Assembly: GCA_018374635.1 (NCBI GenBank)
Contig: JAHAEW010000009.1
Location: 1 to 62,667 of the forward strand
Origin: Clostridiales bacterium
Lineage (GTDB): Bacteria; Bacillota; Clostridia; Oscillospirales; Oscillospiraceae
DNA: 62,667 bases
Direction of reading: 5' to 3'
Shown: piece after piece, positions 16,565-24,803 of the stretch
How positions within the stretch are numbered: the stretch's first letter is position 1
How the letters are laid out: every line of letters starts with the position of its first letter
Program-made: the position numbers and the translations under genes
Notes under the pieces: generated by a model
What the model was told of the DNA's origin: nothing
The model's input: the letters and a program-made list of their open reading frames with translations, nothing else
The model's database searches: none

Positions 16565-17761
16565 ATGAAACAGCGGATTTTGGCGATGCTCCTGACCGGC
16601 GCGCTGGCCGCGGGTCTGACCGCCTGCGGCGGGGACGCCCCGGAGCCCAGCGGAAACGGCGGGGGAGAGACGGACGGTGTGACCAAGGAGGAGCTGAAGG
16701 TGGGCTTTGTCCACATCGGCGACGAGAGCGACATGGGCTACACCTACAACATGGTCCAGGGCGTCAAGGAGATGCAGGCCAATCTGGGCCTCTCCGACGA
16801 CCAGATCATCACCAAGTACAACATCCCGGAGAACGACGCCTGCGCCGACGCCCTCAACGACCTGATCGACCGGGAATGCGACATCATCTTTGCCACCAGC
16901 TTCGGCTTCGGCGACTATGTGACCATGGCGGCCCGGGAAAATCCCGACATCCAGTTCTGCCATGCCACCGGCACCCAGGCCCACACGGAGGAGCTGCCCA
17001 ACCTGCACAACTGCTTTGCCAACATCTACGAGGGCCGCTACCTGGCCGGCATCGCCGCCGGCATGAAGGCCAAGGAGATCGGCAATCCCAAGCTGGGCTA
17101 TGTGGGCGCCTATCCCTATGCCGAGGTCATCTCGGGCTACACCGCCTTCTATCTGGGCGCCAAGAGCGTCTATCCCGAAGTGACCATGGACGTCATCTAC
17201 ACCAACACCTGGAATGACGCCAGCCTGGAGAGCCAGACCGCCCAGGCCCTCATCGACCGGGGCTGCGGCGTGGTGAGCCAGCACTCCGACTCCACCGGCC
17301 CCGCCACCACCGCCGAGATGAACGGCGCCTTCCAGGTGGGCTACAACGCCGACATGACCGAGGCCGCCCCCGGCGCCTCCCTCCTGTCCACCCGCATCGA
17401 CTGGGGCATCTACTTCACCGAGGCGGTCCAGGCGGTCCTGGACGGCAAGGAGATCCCCAAGGACTGGAGCCAGGGCTATGCCGACGGCGCGGTCCTGCTC
17501 ACGCCCCTCAATGAGGCCATTGCCGCCGAGGGCACCCAGGAGGCCATCGAGGCCGCCGAGGCCGGTCTGAAGGACGGCAGCCTCCAGGTCTTTGCCGGCC
17601 CGCTGCACGGCGTGTCCTATAACCCCGACGGCAGCGAGAAGGACGTGCTGGACCTGGCTGAGGGCGAGGCTTTCGCAGAGAGCGACGTGGCCGGCGGCAA
17701 GACCAGCGCCCCCTACTTTGACTACATCGTGGACGGCATCACCGTGGTGTCCGACCAGTAA
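16565..17761 (+). CDS. BMP-family substrate-binding lipoprotein (nucleoside importer)
   Basis: A 398-residue lipoprotein with signal peptide and LTAC lipobox (Cys about residue 21), then a Gly/Glu-rich linker. The Med/PnrA-type fold (about 38-398) starts with LKVGFVHIGDESDMGYTYNMVQGVKEM. The family binds purine nucleosides or related solutes for import. AAAGGAGG precedes the ATG. It heads a four-gene importer set with the ATPase and two permeases. The upstream gap of 130 bases holds a weak hairpin after xpt. Confidence 0.93.
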   Translation: MKQRILAMLLTGALAAGLTACGGDAPEPSGNGGGETDGVTKEELKVGFVHIGDESDMGYTYNMVQGVKEMQANLGLSDDQIITKYNIPENDACADALNDLIDRECDIIFATSFGFGDYVTMAARENPDIQFCHATGTQAHTEELPNLHNCFANIYEGRYLAGIAAGMKAKEIGNPKLGYVGAYPYAEVISGYTAFYLGAKSVYPEVTMDVIYTNTWNDASLESQTAQALIDRGCGVVSQHSDSTGPATTAEMNGAFQVGYNADMTEAAPGASLLSTRIDWGIYFTEAVQAVLDGKEIPKDWSQGYADGAVLLTPLNEAIAAEGTQEAIEAAEAGLKDGSLQVFAGPLHGVSYNPDGSEKDVLDLAEGEAFAESDVAGGKTSAPYFDYIVDGITVVSDQ

Positions 17762-17863
17762 CCGGAAGCAACCGACGGCAACACCCCGGGCGGGGCTGCG
17801 CATTCCCGCAGCCCCGCCCTTTTTCCACGGGGGCTGCCCAAACTGAGCAAGAGAGGTGAGCAC

Positions 17864-19453
17864 ATGGAGAACCAGGCCAACTATGCCATCGAGCTGCGGG
17901 AGCTGACCAAGACCTTCGGCGAGGTGGTGGCCAACGACAAGGTCTCCCTGACCCTGCGCCGGGGAGAGATCCTCTCCCTGCTGGGGGAGAACGGGAGCGG
18001 CAAAACCACGCTGATGAACATGCTCTCCGGCATCTATTTTCCCGACCACGGCTCCATCCTGGTGGACGGGGAGGAGGTCACCATCCGCTCCCCCAAGGAC
18101 GCCCACGACCTGGGCATCGGGATGATCCACCAGCACTTCAAGCTGGTGGACGTGCTGACGGCCGCCGAGAACATCATTCTGGGCCTCAAGGGGGGCGGGC
18201 GGCTGGACCGGCGGGAAGTGGGGCGCCAGGTTCGGGCCATCAGCGAGAAATACGGCTTTGAGATCGACCCGGACCAGAAGGTGTACGACATGTCGGTCTC
18301 CCAGAAACAGACGGTGGAGATCGTCAAGGTCCTCTACCGGGGGGCCAATATCCTGATCCTGGACGAGCCGACCGCCGTTCTCACCCCCCAGGAGACCGAA
18401 AAACTCTTTGCTGTGTTGCGCAACATGCGGGATGACGGCAAGTCCATCATCATCATCACCCACAAGCTCCACGAGGTCATGGCCATCTCCGACCAGGTGG
18501 CCGTCCTGCGCAAGGGCCAATACATCGGCACGGTCCCAACCGGCCGGACCGATCCCCAGAAGCTCACCGAGATGATGGTGGGCCACGCGGTGAGCCTGAA
18601 CATCGACCGGCCCAAGACCGAGTATCAGGACCTGCGCCTGGAGGTCAAGGGGCTCAACTGCCGGGGAGCCGAGGGGGTCAAGGCCCTGGAGGATGTGTCC
18701 TTTGAGGCCCGGGGCGGCGAGATCCTGGGCATTGCCGGGATCGCCGGTTCGGGACAGAAGGAGCTGCTGGAGGCCATCGCGGGACTCCAGAAGGTGGAGT
18801 CGGGCCACATCTTCTACTACCCGCCCCACCCGAATTCGGAGATCGCGGGACGCCATGTCCCGGTGGACAAGGCCGGGGAGGAGCTGGTGGGAAAGACCCC
18901 CACCCAGATCCAGAAGATCGGGGTCTCCCTGGCCTTTGTGCCGGAGGACCGGCTGGGCATGGGCCTGGTGGCCGGCATGGACATGGTGGACAACATGATG
19001 CTCAAGACCTACCGGCAGGGCAGGGGCCCCCTGGTGGACCGGAAGCCGCCCCGGGAGCTGGCCCTGCGGCTGAAGGAGGAGCTGGAGATCGTGACGCCGG
19101 GCATCGCCACCCCGGTGCGCCGCCTCTCGGGCGGCAACGTGCAGAAGGTGCTGGTGGGGCGGGAGATCGCCTCCAGCCCCACCGTGCTCATGACGGCCTA
19201 CCCGGTGCGGGGACTGGACATCAACTCCTCCTACACCATCTACAACCTCCTCAATGAGCAGAAGAAGCTGGGGGTGGCCGTCATCCTGGTGGGCGAGGAT
19301 CTGGACGTGCTGCTGGAGCTGTGCGACCGCATCCTGGTGCTCTGCGGCGGCCGGGTCAGCGGCATTGTGGACGCGGAACAGACCACCAAGGAGGAGGTGG
19401 GCCTCCTCATGACCCACCTGAGTCATGCCGGAAAGGAGGGCGCGGCGGTATGA
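17864..19453 (+). CDS. ABC transporter ATP-binding protein, nucleoside/BMP type (two NBDs)
   Basis: A 529-residue protein with two fused nucleotide-binding domains, as in NupO/YufO. The first has Walker A GENGSGKTT, signature YDMSVSQKQTVEIVK and Walker B ILILDEPTAVLTP. The second has the degenerate GIAGSGQKEL Walker A and LSGGNVQKVLVGREI signature; its Walker B region reads LMTAYPVRGLDI, so the usual acidic pair is absent. The degenerate second site is normal for this family. It sits between the binding protein and the permeases, overlapping the next gene by 4 bases. Confidence 0.94.
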   Translation: MENQANYAIELRELTKTFGEVVANDKVSLTLRRGEILSLLGENGSGKTTLMNMLSGIYFPDHGSILVDGEEVTIRSPKDAHDLGIGMIHQHFKLVDVLTAAENIILGLKGGGRLDRREVGRQVRAISEKYGFEIDPDQKVYDMSVSQKQTVEIVKVLYRGANILILDEPTAVLTPQETEKLFAVLRNMRDDGKSIIIITHKLHEVMAISDQVAVLRKGQYIGTVPTGRTDPQKLTEMMVGHAVSLNIDRPKTEYQDLRLEVKGLNCRGAEGVKALEDVSFEARGGEILGIAGIAGSGQKELLEAIAGLQKVESGHIFYYPPHPNSEIAGRHVPVDKAGEELVGKTPTQIQKIGVSLAFVPEDRLGMGLVAGMDMVDNMMLKTYRQGRGPLVDRKPPRELALRLKEELEIVTPGIATPVRRLSGGNVQKVLVGREIASSPTVLMTAYPVRGLDINSSYTIYNLLNEQKKLGVAVILVGEDLDVLLELCDRILVLCGGRVSGIVDAEQTTKEEVGLLMTHLSHAGKEGAAV

Positions 19454-20553
19454 GCGTACACACCGAGCACAGAGAGCCCCTGATCCGTCTGGCCAAGCGG
19501 GACGACATCCCCCGCGCCCGGGCGTGGGCCATCCGGGCCGCGGCCATCCTGCTGGCCCTGGTCACCGGCGGGCTCATCATCGCGGGGCTGGGGCACAACC
19601 CCATCCAAGTCTACGCCTCCATGGTGGAGGGCTCCCTGGGCAAGAGCCGGGTCCTGCGGGAGACTGTGAAAAAGGCCATTCCCCTGCTGGGAGCGGCGGT
19701 GGCCATCGCCCCCGCCTTCAAGATGAAGTTCTGGAACATCGGCGCGGAGGGCCAGATCCTGGCCGGCGGTATCGCGGCCAGCTACTTTGCCCTCTTCTGG
19801 GCGGACAGCCTGCCCCGGCCGGTCCTTCTGGTGGTCATGGCGGCGGCCGGGGTCCTGGCCGGAGGGCTGTGGGGCCTCATCCCCGCGGTGTTCAAGGCCC
19901 GGTGGGGGACCAACGAGACCCTGTTCACCCTGATGCTCAACTACATCGTCCTGGGTTTTGTGAAGTACCTCCAGGCCGGGCCGTGGGGGCCCGACCTGAA
20001 CGCCAACGGCTATCCCAAGATCCCCATGTTCGACGCGGCGGCCCTCCTGCCCAAGGCGCTGGGGGTCCACATCGGCTGGATCATCGTACTGGCGGTGACC
20101 GCCCTCATGTTCGGCTATCTCAAGTACAGCAAGCAGGGCTATGAGATCGCCGTGGTGGGGGAGAGCGTGCGCACCGCCCAGTACGCGGGCATGAATGTGT
20201 CCCACATCATCCGGCGCACCATGTTCCTCTCGGGCGGCATCGCGGGGCTGGTGGGCTTCCTCCAGGTGTCGGGGGCCAGCGGCACCCTCACCGAGAATAC
20301 CGCCGGAGGCATCGGCTTTACCGCCATCGCGGTGGCGTGGCTGGCCAAGCTCAACCCCTTTGTCATGATCGCCATCGCCGCGCTGCTGGCCATTCTGGAG
20401 AAGGGAGCGGACACCATTCAGACCCTCTATACCATCCCGGCCTCGGCGGCCGACATGCTCACGGGCATCGTGCTCTTCTTCATGCTGGGATGCGAGTTTT
20501 TCATCAGCTACCGGCTCATCGTCCGGGGAAAGGGGGAGCGTACGCATGAGTAA
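19450..20553 (+). CDS. BMP-type nucleoside ABC transporter permease 1
   Basis: A 367-residue inner-membrane permease of the BPD_transp_2 family (NupP/YufP-like). It starts MSVHTEHREPLIRLAKRDD and has about eight hydrophobic helices, with the conserved GAEGQILAGG and GTNETLFTLMLNYI stretches. The ATG overlaps the ATPase stop (ATGA), and its own end overlaps the next permease by 8 bases, so expression is coupled. An open frame upstream of 19450 lies inside the ATPase gene and is not used. Confidence 0.93.
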   Translation: MSVHTEHREPLIRLAKRDDIPRARAWAIRAAAILLALVTGGLIIAGLGHNPIQVYASMVEGSLGKSRVLRETVKKAIPLLGAAVAIAPAFKMKFWNIGAEGQILAGGIAASYFALFWADSLPRPVLLVVMAAAGVLAGGLWGLIPAVFKARWGTNETLFTLMLNYIVLGFVKYLQAGPWGPDLNANGYPKIPMFDAAALLPKALGVHIGWIIVLAVTALMFGYLKYSKQGYEIAVVGESVRTAQYAGMNVSHIIRRTMFLSGGIAGLVGFLQVSGASGTLTENTAGGIGFTAIAVAWLAKLNPFVMIAIAALLAILEKGADTIQTLYTIPASAADMLTGIVLFFMLGCEFFISYRLIVRGKGERTHE

Positions 20554-21532
20554 TCTGTTTTCCATCGCCTTTGTCATGGCCGCTGTGGCGGCGGGAGCGC
20601 CCCTGCTCTTCGGCACGCTGGGCGAGATCCTCACCGAGAAGTCGGGCAATCTGAACCTCGGCGTGGAGGGCATGATGTACATGGGCGGCGTGGCCGGCCT
20701 GGCCGGGGCCTACTACTACGAGCAGATGGCTGGTCCGGCGGCCTCCGGCGTGGCGGCGGCCGTGATCGCCACGGTATGCGCCTTCCTGTGCGCGGCCTTC
20801 GGGGCGCTGCTGTACAGCGTGCTCACCATCACCCTGCGGGCCAACCAGAACGTGACCGGTCTGGCCCTGACCATCTTCGGTACCGGCTTTGGCAACCTGG
20901 TGGGCGAGGCCATGGGCAACGCCGCGGGCGGTTTTGTGGCGGTGAGCCAGAGCACTAAGAGCGTCTTCAACGGCGGCGTCCCGGTGCTTCAGGACCTGCC
21001 GGTGGTGGGGAAGCTCCTCTTCTCCTACAACTATCTGGTCTATCTGGCGGTGCTGGTGGCGGTGCTTCTCTCGCTGTTCCTGAACCACAGCCGGCTGGGC
21101 CTCAACCTGCGCTCGGTGGGTGAAAATCCGGGCACGGCCGACGCCGCCGGCATCAACGTGACGGCCTGCCGGTATCTGGCCACCTGCATCGGCGGCGGGA
21201 TCTCGGGCCTGGGCGGCATGTACATCGTCATGGCCCAGCAGCAGGGTGTGTGGGTGCACAACTGCATCGCGGGCAAGGGCTGGATCGCCGTGGCCCTGGT
21301 CATCTTCGCCACCTGGAGTCCGGCCCGGGCGCTGGCGGGCAGCCTGGTGTTCGGCGGATTGTCGGTGCTGCGCCTGTACATGAACTGGGGAGGGAACCGT
21401 CTGGCGCCGATCTATGACATCGTGCCCTACATTGCCACGGTGGTGGTCCTCATCGCCGTGAGCATCCGGCAGCGCCGGGAGAGCCAGCCCCCCGCCAACC
21501 TGGGCAACGCCTACTTCCGGGAAGAGCGGTGA
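20546..21532 (+). CDS. BMP-type nucleoside ABC transporter permease 2
   Basis: A 328-residue permease (NupQ/YufQ-like), the second membrane subunit of the importer. It has KSGNLNLGVEGMMYMGGVAG, the conserved EGMM loop of this family, and about eight hydrophobic helices. Near the C-terminus SPARALAGSLVFGGLSVLRL is seen. It completes the set binding protein-ATPase-permease-permease. A terminator hairpin follows within 40 bases. Confidence 0.93.
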   Translation: MSNLFSIAFVMAAVAAGAPLLFGTLGEILTEKSGNLNLGVEGMMYMGGVAGLAGAYYYEQMAGPAASGVAAAVIATVCAFLCAAFGALLYSVLTITLRANQNVTGLALTIFGTGFGNLVGEAMGNAAGGFVAVSQSTKSVFNGGVPVLQDLPVVGKLLFSYNYLVYLAVLVAVLLSLFLNHSRLGLNLRSVGENPGTADAAGINVTACRYLATCIGGGISGLGGMYIVMAQQQGVWVHNCIAGKGWIAVALVIFATWSPARALAGSLVFGGLSVLRLYMNWGGNRLAPIYDIVPYIATVVVLIAVSIRQRRESQPPANLGNAYFREER

Positions 21533-21573
21533 CAGGGGCTGTCCCGGCAGCAGTCCGGTAAACATGCGCAAAA

Positions 21574-21612
21574 ACCTCCTGTCCGGCATACCCGCTGGGC
21601 AGGAGGTTTTGG
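21574..21612 (+). terminator. intrinsic terminator of the nucleoside importer operon
   Basis: The stem AACCTCCTGTCC/GGGCAGGAGGTT (one G-U pair) around CGGCATACCCGCT is followed by TTTTGGTT. Confidence 0.75.
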
Positions 21613-21663
21613 TTCAGGGGACGGACATGGGAGCCGCCCCCCATGGCTATATGTAGTATATCT

Positions 21664-21803
21664 CCCTCAAAATGAGAGAAGGACAGGGACGGTTTTTTCT
21701 CACTGGTTCCTTCAAACTGAGAGAGTGGAAGGGGTATTTTTGTGCCGGGTTCTCTCAAAATGAAGGAAGAAATGGGGGGTAGGTTCTCTCAAAATGAGAG
21801 AGC
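21664..21803. repeat. four copies of a short palindromic repeat, consensus GGTTCTCTCAAAATGAGAGA
   Basis: Copies centre near 21671, 21716, 21759 and 21793. The last is nearly perfect, with CTCTCA-AAA-TGAGAG symmetry. Others carry one or more changes (for example TTCAAACTGAGAGAG in copy 2 and TCTCAAAATGAAGGA in copy 3). TCAAA core offsets are 45, 43 and 34 bases. The units lie in the non-coding gap between the importer operon and tadA. The intervening bases differ between copies, with no protein-coding sequence. Confidence 0.75.
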
Positions 21804-21813
21804 CAAATGAAAA

Positions 21814-21852
21814 CGGCGGGGGCCGGACGCCTGCTCCTGACGTCCGGCCCCT
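21814..21852 (-). terminator. hairpin downstream of tadA
   Basis: GGGGCCGGACG pairs with CGTCCGGCCCC around an 11-base loop. On the minus strand it is followed by CGCCGTTTTC. It could end tadA, though it lies 130 bases past the stop codon. The bases between are AT-rich and show nothing recognisable. Confidence 0.5.
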
Positions 21853-21986
21853 GCCTTAGGAAAGAGGATACAATGAAATGAAAAGAAACTGTCTCTTGCA
21901 GGTATTATCATAGCCGAGAGTTGTTAACAAATCAGCGAAAAGGTGTTACAAGAGTTTTAAATCTTTTTGGATTTTATGTAAAGGCC

Positions 21987-22475
21987 TCACTGGCCGGGCG
22001 GCTGAGCCGGCTTTGCCGCCCTGCGCTTGTCCCGCAGGCGCTGGAAAAAGGCCTGGAGCAGGGCCGCGCACTCCTCCTCCAGCAGGCCGCTGTGGACCTG
22101 GGGGTGGTGGTTGAAGGGCTGGGCAAAGAGGTCCAGCACCGACCCGCAGCAGCCGGCCTTGGCGTCCGCCGCGCCGTACCACACCTGGGGGATGCGGGCG
22201 TTGATGATGCCCCCGGCACACATGGGGCAGGGCTCCAGCGTGACATAGAGAGCGGCCTTGTGGAGCCGCCACCCGCCCAGAAGGGCGTTGGCCTGGCGGA
22301 TGGCCTCCAGCTCAGCGTGGGCCAGGGCGTCCTTCCCGGCCTCCCGGCGGTTGCGGCCCCGGCCGACCACCCGCCCGTCCTCCCAGACAATGACGCAGCC
22401 TACCGGCACCTCGCCCTCCGCCATCGCCTCCCGGGCTAAATTCAGGGCCATACGCATATAGTCCTCATGGGTCAT
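21987..22475 (-). CDS. tadA: tRNA adenosine(34) deaminase
   Basis: A 162-residue zinc deaminase making inosine at the wobble position of tRNA-Arg(ACG). It has the CDA fold motifs HAELEAI (zinc His plus catalytic Glu) and EPCPMCAGGIINARI (zinc Cys pair). An ATG three codons earlier is in frame, but AGAGGGG is 9 bases from the ATG at 22475, which gives the usual MTHEDYMRMAL start. Length and motifs are standard. It is transcribed toward the importer operon. Confidence 0.94.
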   Translation of the reverse strand: MTHEDYMRMALNLAREAMAEGEVPVGCVIVWEDGRVVGRGRNRREAGKDALAHAELEAIRQANALLGGWRLHKAALYVTLEPCPMCAGGIINARIPQVWYGAADAKAGCCGSVLDLFAQPFNHHPQVHSGLLEEECAALLQAFFQRLRDKRRAAKPAQPPGQ

Positions 22476-22602
22476 GAAAGCCATCCCCTCTCGTTTGCTC
22501 TCCCCGCAGGGGGTGGCATTAGCATACCTGTTTTTTCCCGCAGGCGCAAGGGGAGAAAGGGGAAGCTGATGCGGAAAAGGGATGGCGCGGGGGAAAACTC
22601 TA

Positions 22603-22611
22603 TGGTATAAT
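22603..22611 (+). promoter_or_regulatory. extended -10 promoter of mntP
   Basis: TGG-TATAAT (-10 box 22606-22611) without a convincing -35. The leader is about 60 bases; I did not see the yybP-ykoY manganese riboswitch core that often precedes mntP. Confidence 0.6.
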
Positions 22612-22676
22612 CATGTGATGATGTCTGGGGAAATCCCCCGGCATCCGGAGAAAAACGGGAGAATAGGTGAGCACAT

Positions 22677-23237
22677 TTGATTGAAGTTTTTTTGATCGCG
22701 GTGAGTCTGGCCCTGGACGCCTTTGCGGTATCCGTATCCAGCGGCATCTCGGTGCCCGGGTTCGGCTGGAAGCAGGCTGTGCGCATGGGCCTCTACTTCG
22801 GCTTTTTCCAGTTTGCCATGCCCCTGATCGGCTGGTTCCTGGGGACCAGCGTCAGCGGTTACATCGAGGCGCTGGATCACTGGGTGGCCTTCGCCCTGCT
22901 GGCCCTGATCGGCGGGCGCATGGTCTGGGGCGCCCGGGAGGACTCCTGTGAGACCGGGAGCAGCCCGGTGGAGCTGACCAGCCGCCGCCTGGTGGTGCTG
23001 GCGGTGGCCACCAGCATCGACGCGCTGGCGGTGGGGGTCTCCATGGCCTTCATGAAGAACGTGAACATGTTCTCGTCCGCCCTGGTCATCGGCGCGGTGG
23101 CCTTCGGCCTGTCGGTGGCGGGCGGCCTGGCGGGACGCCGGCTGGGATGCCTCTTTCAGAAGCGGGCGGAGCTGGTGGGCGGACTGGTGCTCATCGGCAT
23201 CGGCCTGAAGATCCTGCTGGAACATCTCTTGGGATAA
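22677..23237 (+). CDS. mntP: manganese efflux pump MntP
   Basis: A 186-residue membrane protein with six helices that exports Mn2+. Two Asp-containing repeats are seen: SLALDAFAVSVSSGI near the start and ATSIDALAVGVSMAF in the second half, the family's paired metal-binding helices. Start codon TTG at 22677 with AGGTGAG upstream. It is followed after 12 bases by yqeC, so it probably shares the transcript of the molybdenum hydroxylase accessory genes. Confidence 0.93.
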   Translation: MIEVFLIAVSLALDAFAVSVSSGISVPGFGWKQAVRMGLYFGFFQFAMPLIGWFLGTSVSGYIEALDHWVAFALLALIGGRMVWGAREDSCETGSSPVELTSRRLVVLAVATSIDALAVGVSMAFMKNVNMFSSALVIGAVAFGLSVAGGLAGRRLGCLFQKRAELVGGLVLIGIGLKILLEHLLG

Positions 23238-23249
23238 GGGGGAAATCGG

Positions 23250-23972
23250 ATGGGACTCTGGAGCGGCCTGCGCCTGGATATGGACCGCCACCGGGCGGTC
23301 ACCTTGGTGGGCGGCGGCGGAAAGACCACCACCATGTATGCCCTGGCCCGGGAGGCCCGGGAGGCGGGGAAGCGGGTGATCGTGACCACCACCACCCACA
23401 TCATGCCCCACCCCCGCATCTTCCTCACGGACGACCCCGACCCGGAGCATCTGCGCCAGTGCCTGGAGCGCCACGGGATCATCACCCTGGGCACCCTGGG
23501 CCGGGCGGACAAGCTGTGCGGCACGGGAGAGATCGGCATTTGCCGCGCGGTGGCCGACGTGGTCCTGGTGGAGGGGGACGGGGCCCGGGTCCGGCCCCTG
23601 AAGATCCCGGCCGGCCACGAGCCGGTGATCCCCCCGGAGAGCGACGCGGTGGTGGCGGTGGCCGGGATGGACGCACTGGACAAGCCCATCGGCGCGATCT
23701 GCCACCGGGCCGGCCTGGTGGCGGCCTTTCTGGGAAAAACGCTGGAGGACAAGGTCACCGAGGCCGATATGACCGCCATCCTCTCCAGCGAGCGGGGGAG
23801 CCGGAAAAACGTGGCCCCCGGCATGGCATACCGGTGCCTGCTGAATAAGACGGATACTCCGGCCCTGCGGGAGCGGGCCCGGGTCATCGCCGCCGGCCTG
23901 GACCGGCTGGGTATTTTCACGCTCATCAAGAGCTATGAGGAAAAGGAGCGAGGAGGACTATGCTGGTTCTGA
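23250..23972 (+). CDS. yqeC: selenium-dependent hydroxylase accessory protein YqeC
   Basis: A 240-residue P-loop protein with VTLVGGGGKTTTMYALAREAR near residue 20 and VIVTTTTHIMPHP after it, the hallmark of YqeC. DVVLVEGDGARVRPLKIP is the second conserved block. The family accompanies selenium-dependent molybdenum hydroxylases; its precise step is not established. AAGGGGG precedes the ATG. It overlaps yqeB by 13 bases. Confidence 0.9.
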   Translation: MGLWSGLRLDMDRHRAVTLVGGGGKTTTMYALAREAREAGKRVIVTTTTHIMPHPRIFLTDDPDPEHLRQCLERHGIITLGTLGRADKLCGTGEIGICRAVADVVLVEGDGARVRPLKIPAGHEPVIPPESDAVVAVAGMDALDKPIGAICHRAGLVAAFLGKTLEDKVTEADMTAILSSERGSRKNVAPGMAYRCLLNKTDTPALRERARVIAAGLDRLGIFTLIKSYEEKERGGLCWF

Positions 23973-24751
23973 TCAAAGGCGCGGGAGACCTGGCCACGGG
24001 GGTGGCCTACCGGCTTTACCGGGCGGGCTGCCGCGTCGTGATGACGGATATCGAACAGCCCACGGCAGTGCGGCGGACGGTGGCCTTCTGCCAGTGCATC
24101 TATGACGGCGCGGCCACGGTGGAGGGGGTCACCTCCCGCCGGGTGGAAACCGTGGAGGAGGTCCGGGCCTGTCTGGAGCGGGGGGAGATCCCCGTGCGGG
24201 TGGACCCGGAGGCGGCCATCCGCACCCAGATGCCCTTTGACGCGCAGGTGGACGCCATTTTGGCCAAGCATAACGTCAACACCCGGATGGACGACGCCCC
24301 CATCGTCCTGGCGCTGGGGCCCGGCTTCACCGCCGGGGTGGACTGCCACGGCGTGATTGAGACCAAGCGGGGCCACTATCTGGGCCGCCTGATCCTGGAG
24401 GGGGCGGCCATTCCCAACACCGGCGTGCCCGGCGATGTGGGGGGCTACACCACCCAGCGCATCATCCGCGCCGGCCGGGACGGGATCTTCCGCCCGGTGG
24501 CCCACATCGGGGACACGGTCTCCGAGGGGGACGTGGTGGCCACGGTGGACGGCGAACCGGTCTATGCCCTGATGCCCGGTACGGTCCGGGGCATGCTGCC
24601 CGACGGCCTGCGGGTCAAGCGGGGGATGAAGTCAGGGGACATCGATCCCCGGTGCGAGTACGACCACTGCTTTACCATCTCGGACAAGGCCCGGGCCATC
24701 GGCGGCGGCGTGCTGGAGGGCCTGCTCTACTTCCGGAACCGGCAAAGATAA
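23960..24751 (+). CDS. yqeB: selenium-dependent hydroxylase accessory protein YqeB (EF2563 family)
   Basis: A 263-residue protein starting MLVLIKGAGDLATGVAYRLYRAGCRVVMTDIEQP, a nucleotide-binding Rossmann-like start. The conserved LGPGFTAGVDCHGVIETKRGHYLGR block lies mid-protein and a lipoyl-like segment (DTVSEGDVVATVDGEPVYALMPGTVRGML) near the end. Its start lies within the end of yqeC, with GAGGACT before the ATG. yqeB, yqeC and xdhC together mark a selenium-dependent molybdenum hydroxylase pathway, though the hydroxylase is not in the window. Confidence 0.9.
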   Translation: MLVLIKGAGDLATGVAYRLYRAGCRVVMTDIEQPTAVRRTVAFCQCIYDGAATVEGVTSRRVETVEEVRACLERGEIPVRVDPEAAIRTQMPFDAQVDAILAKHNVNTRMDDAPIVLALGPGFTAGVDCHGVIETKRGHYLGRLILEGAAIPNTGVPGDVGGYTTQRIIRAGRDGIFRPVAHIGDTVSEGDVVATVDGEPVYALMPGTVRGMLPDGLRVKRGMKSGDIDPRCEYDHCFTISDKARAIGGGVLEGLLYFRNRQR

Positions 24752-24803
24752 AACGCCCCCGCCCGGCCGGCGGGAATCAAAGATACAGAGGAGAATATCA
24801 TCC

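Noticed and set aside
16490..19426. Long minus-strand frame opposite the BMP importer genes
   Set aside because: It is a mirror of the binding-protein and ATPase genes, with repetitive composition and no start signal.
21664..21803. CRISPR array
   Set aside because: Repeats are too few and too imperfect, spacers are short and of uneven length, and no cas genes are near.
22612..22677. Manganese (yybP-ykoY) riboswitch before mntP
   Set aside because: The leader after the -10 box is only about 60 bases and I could not find the conserved loops.
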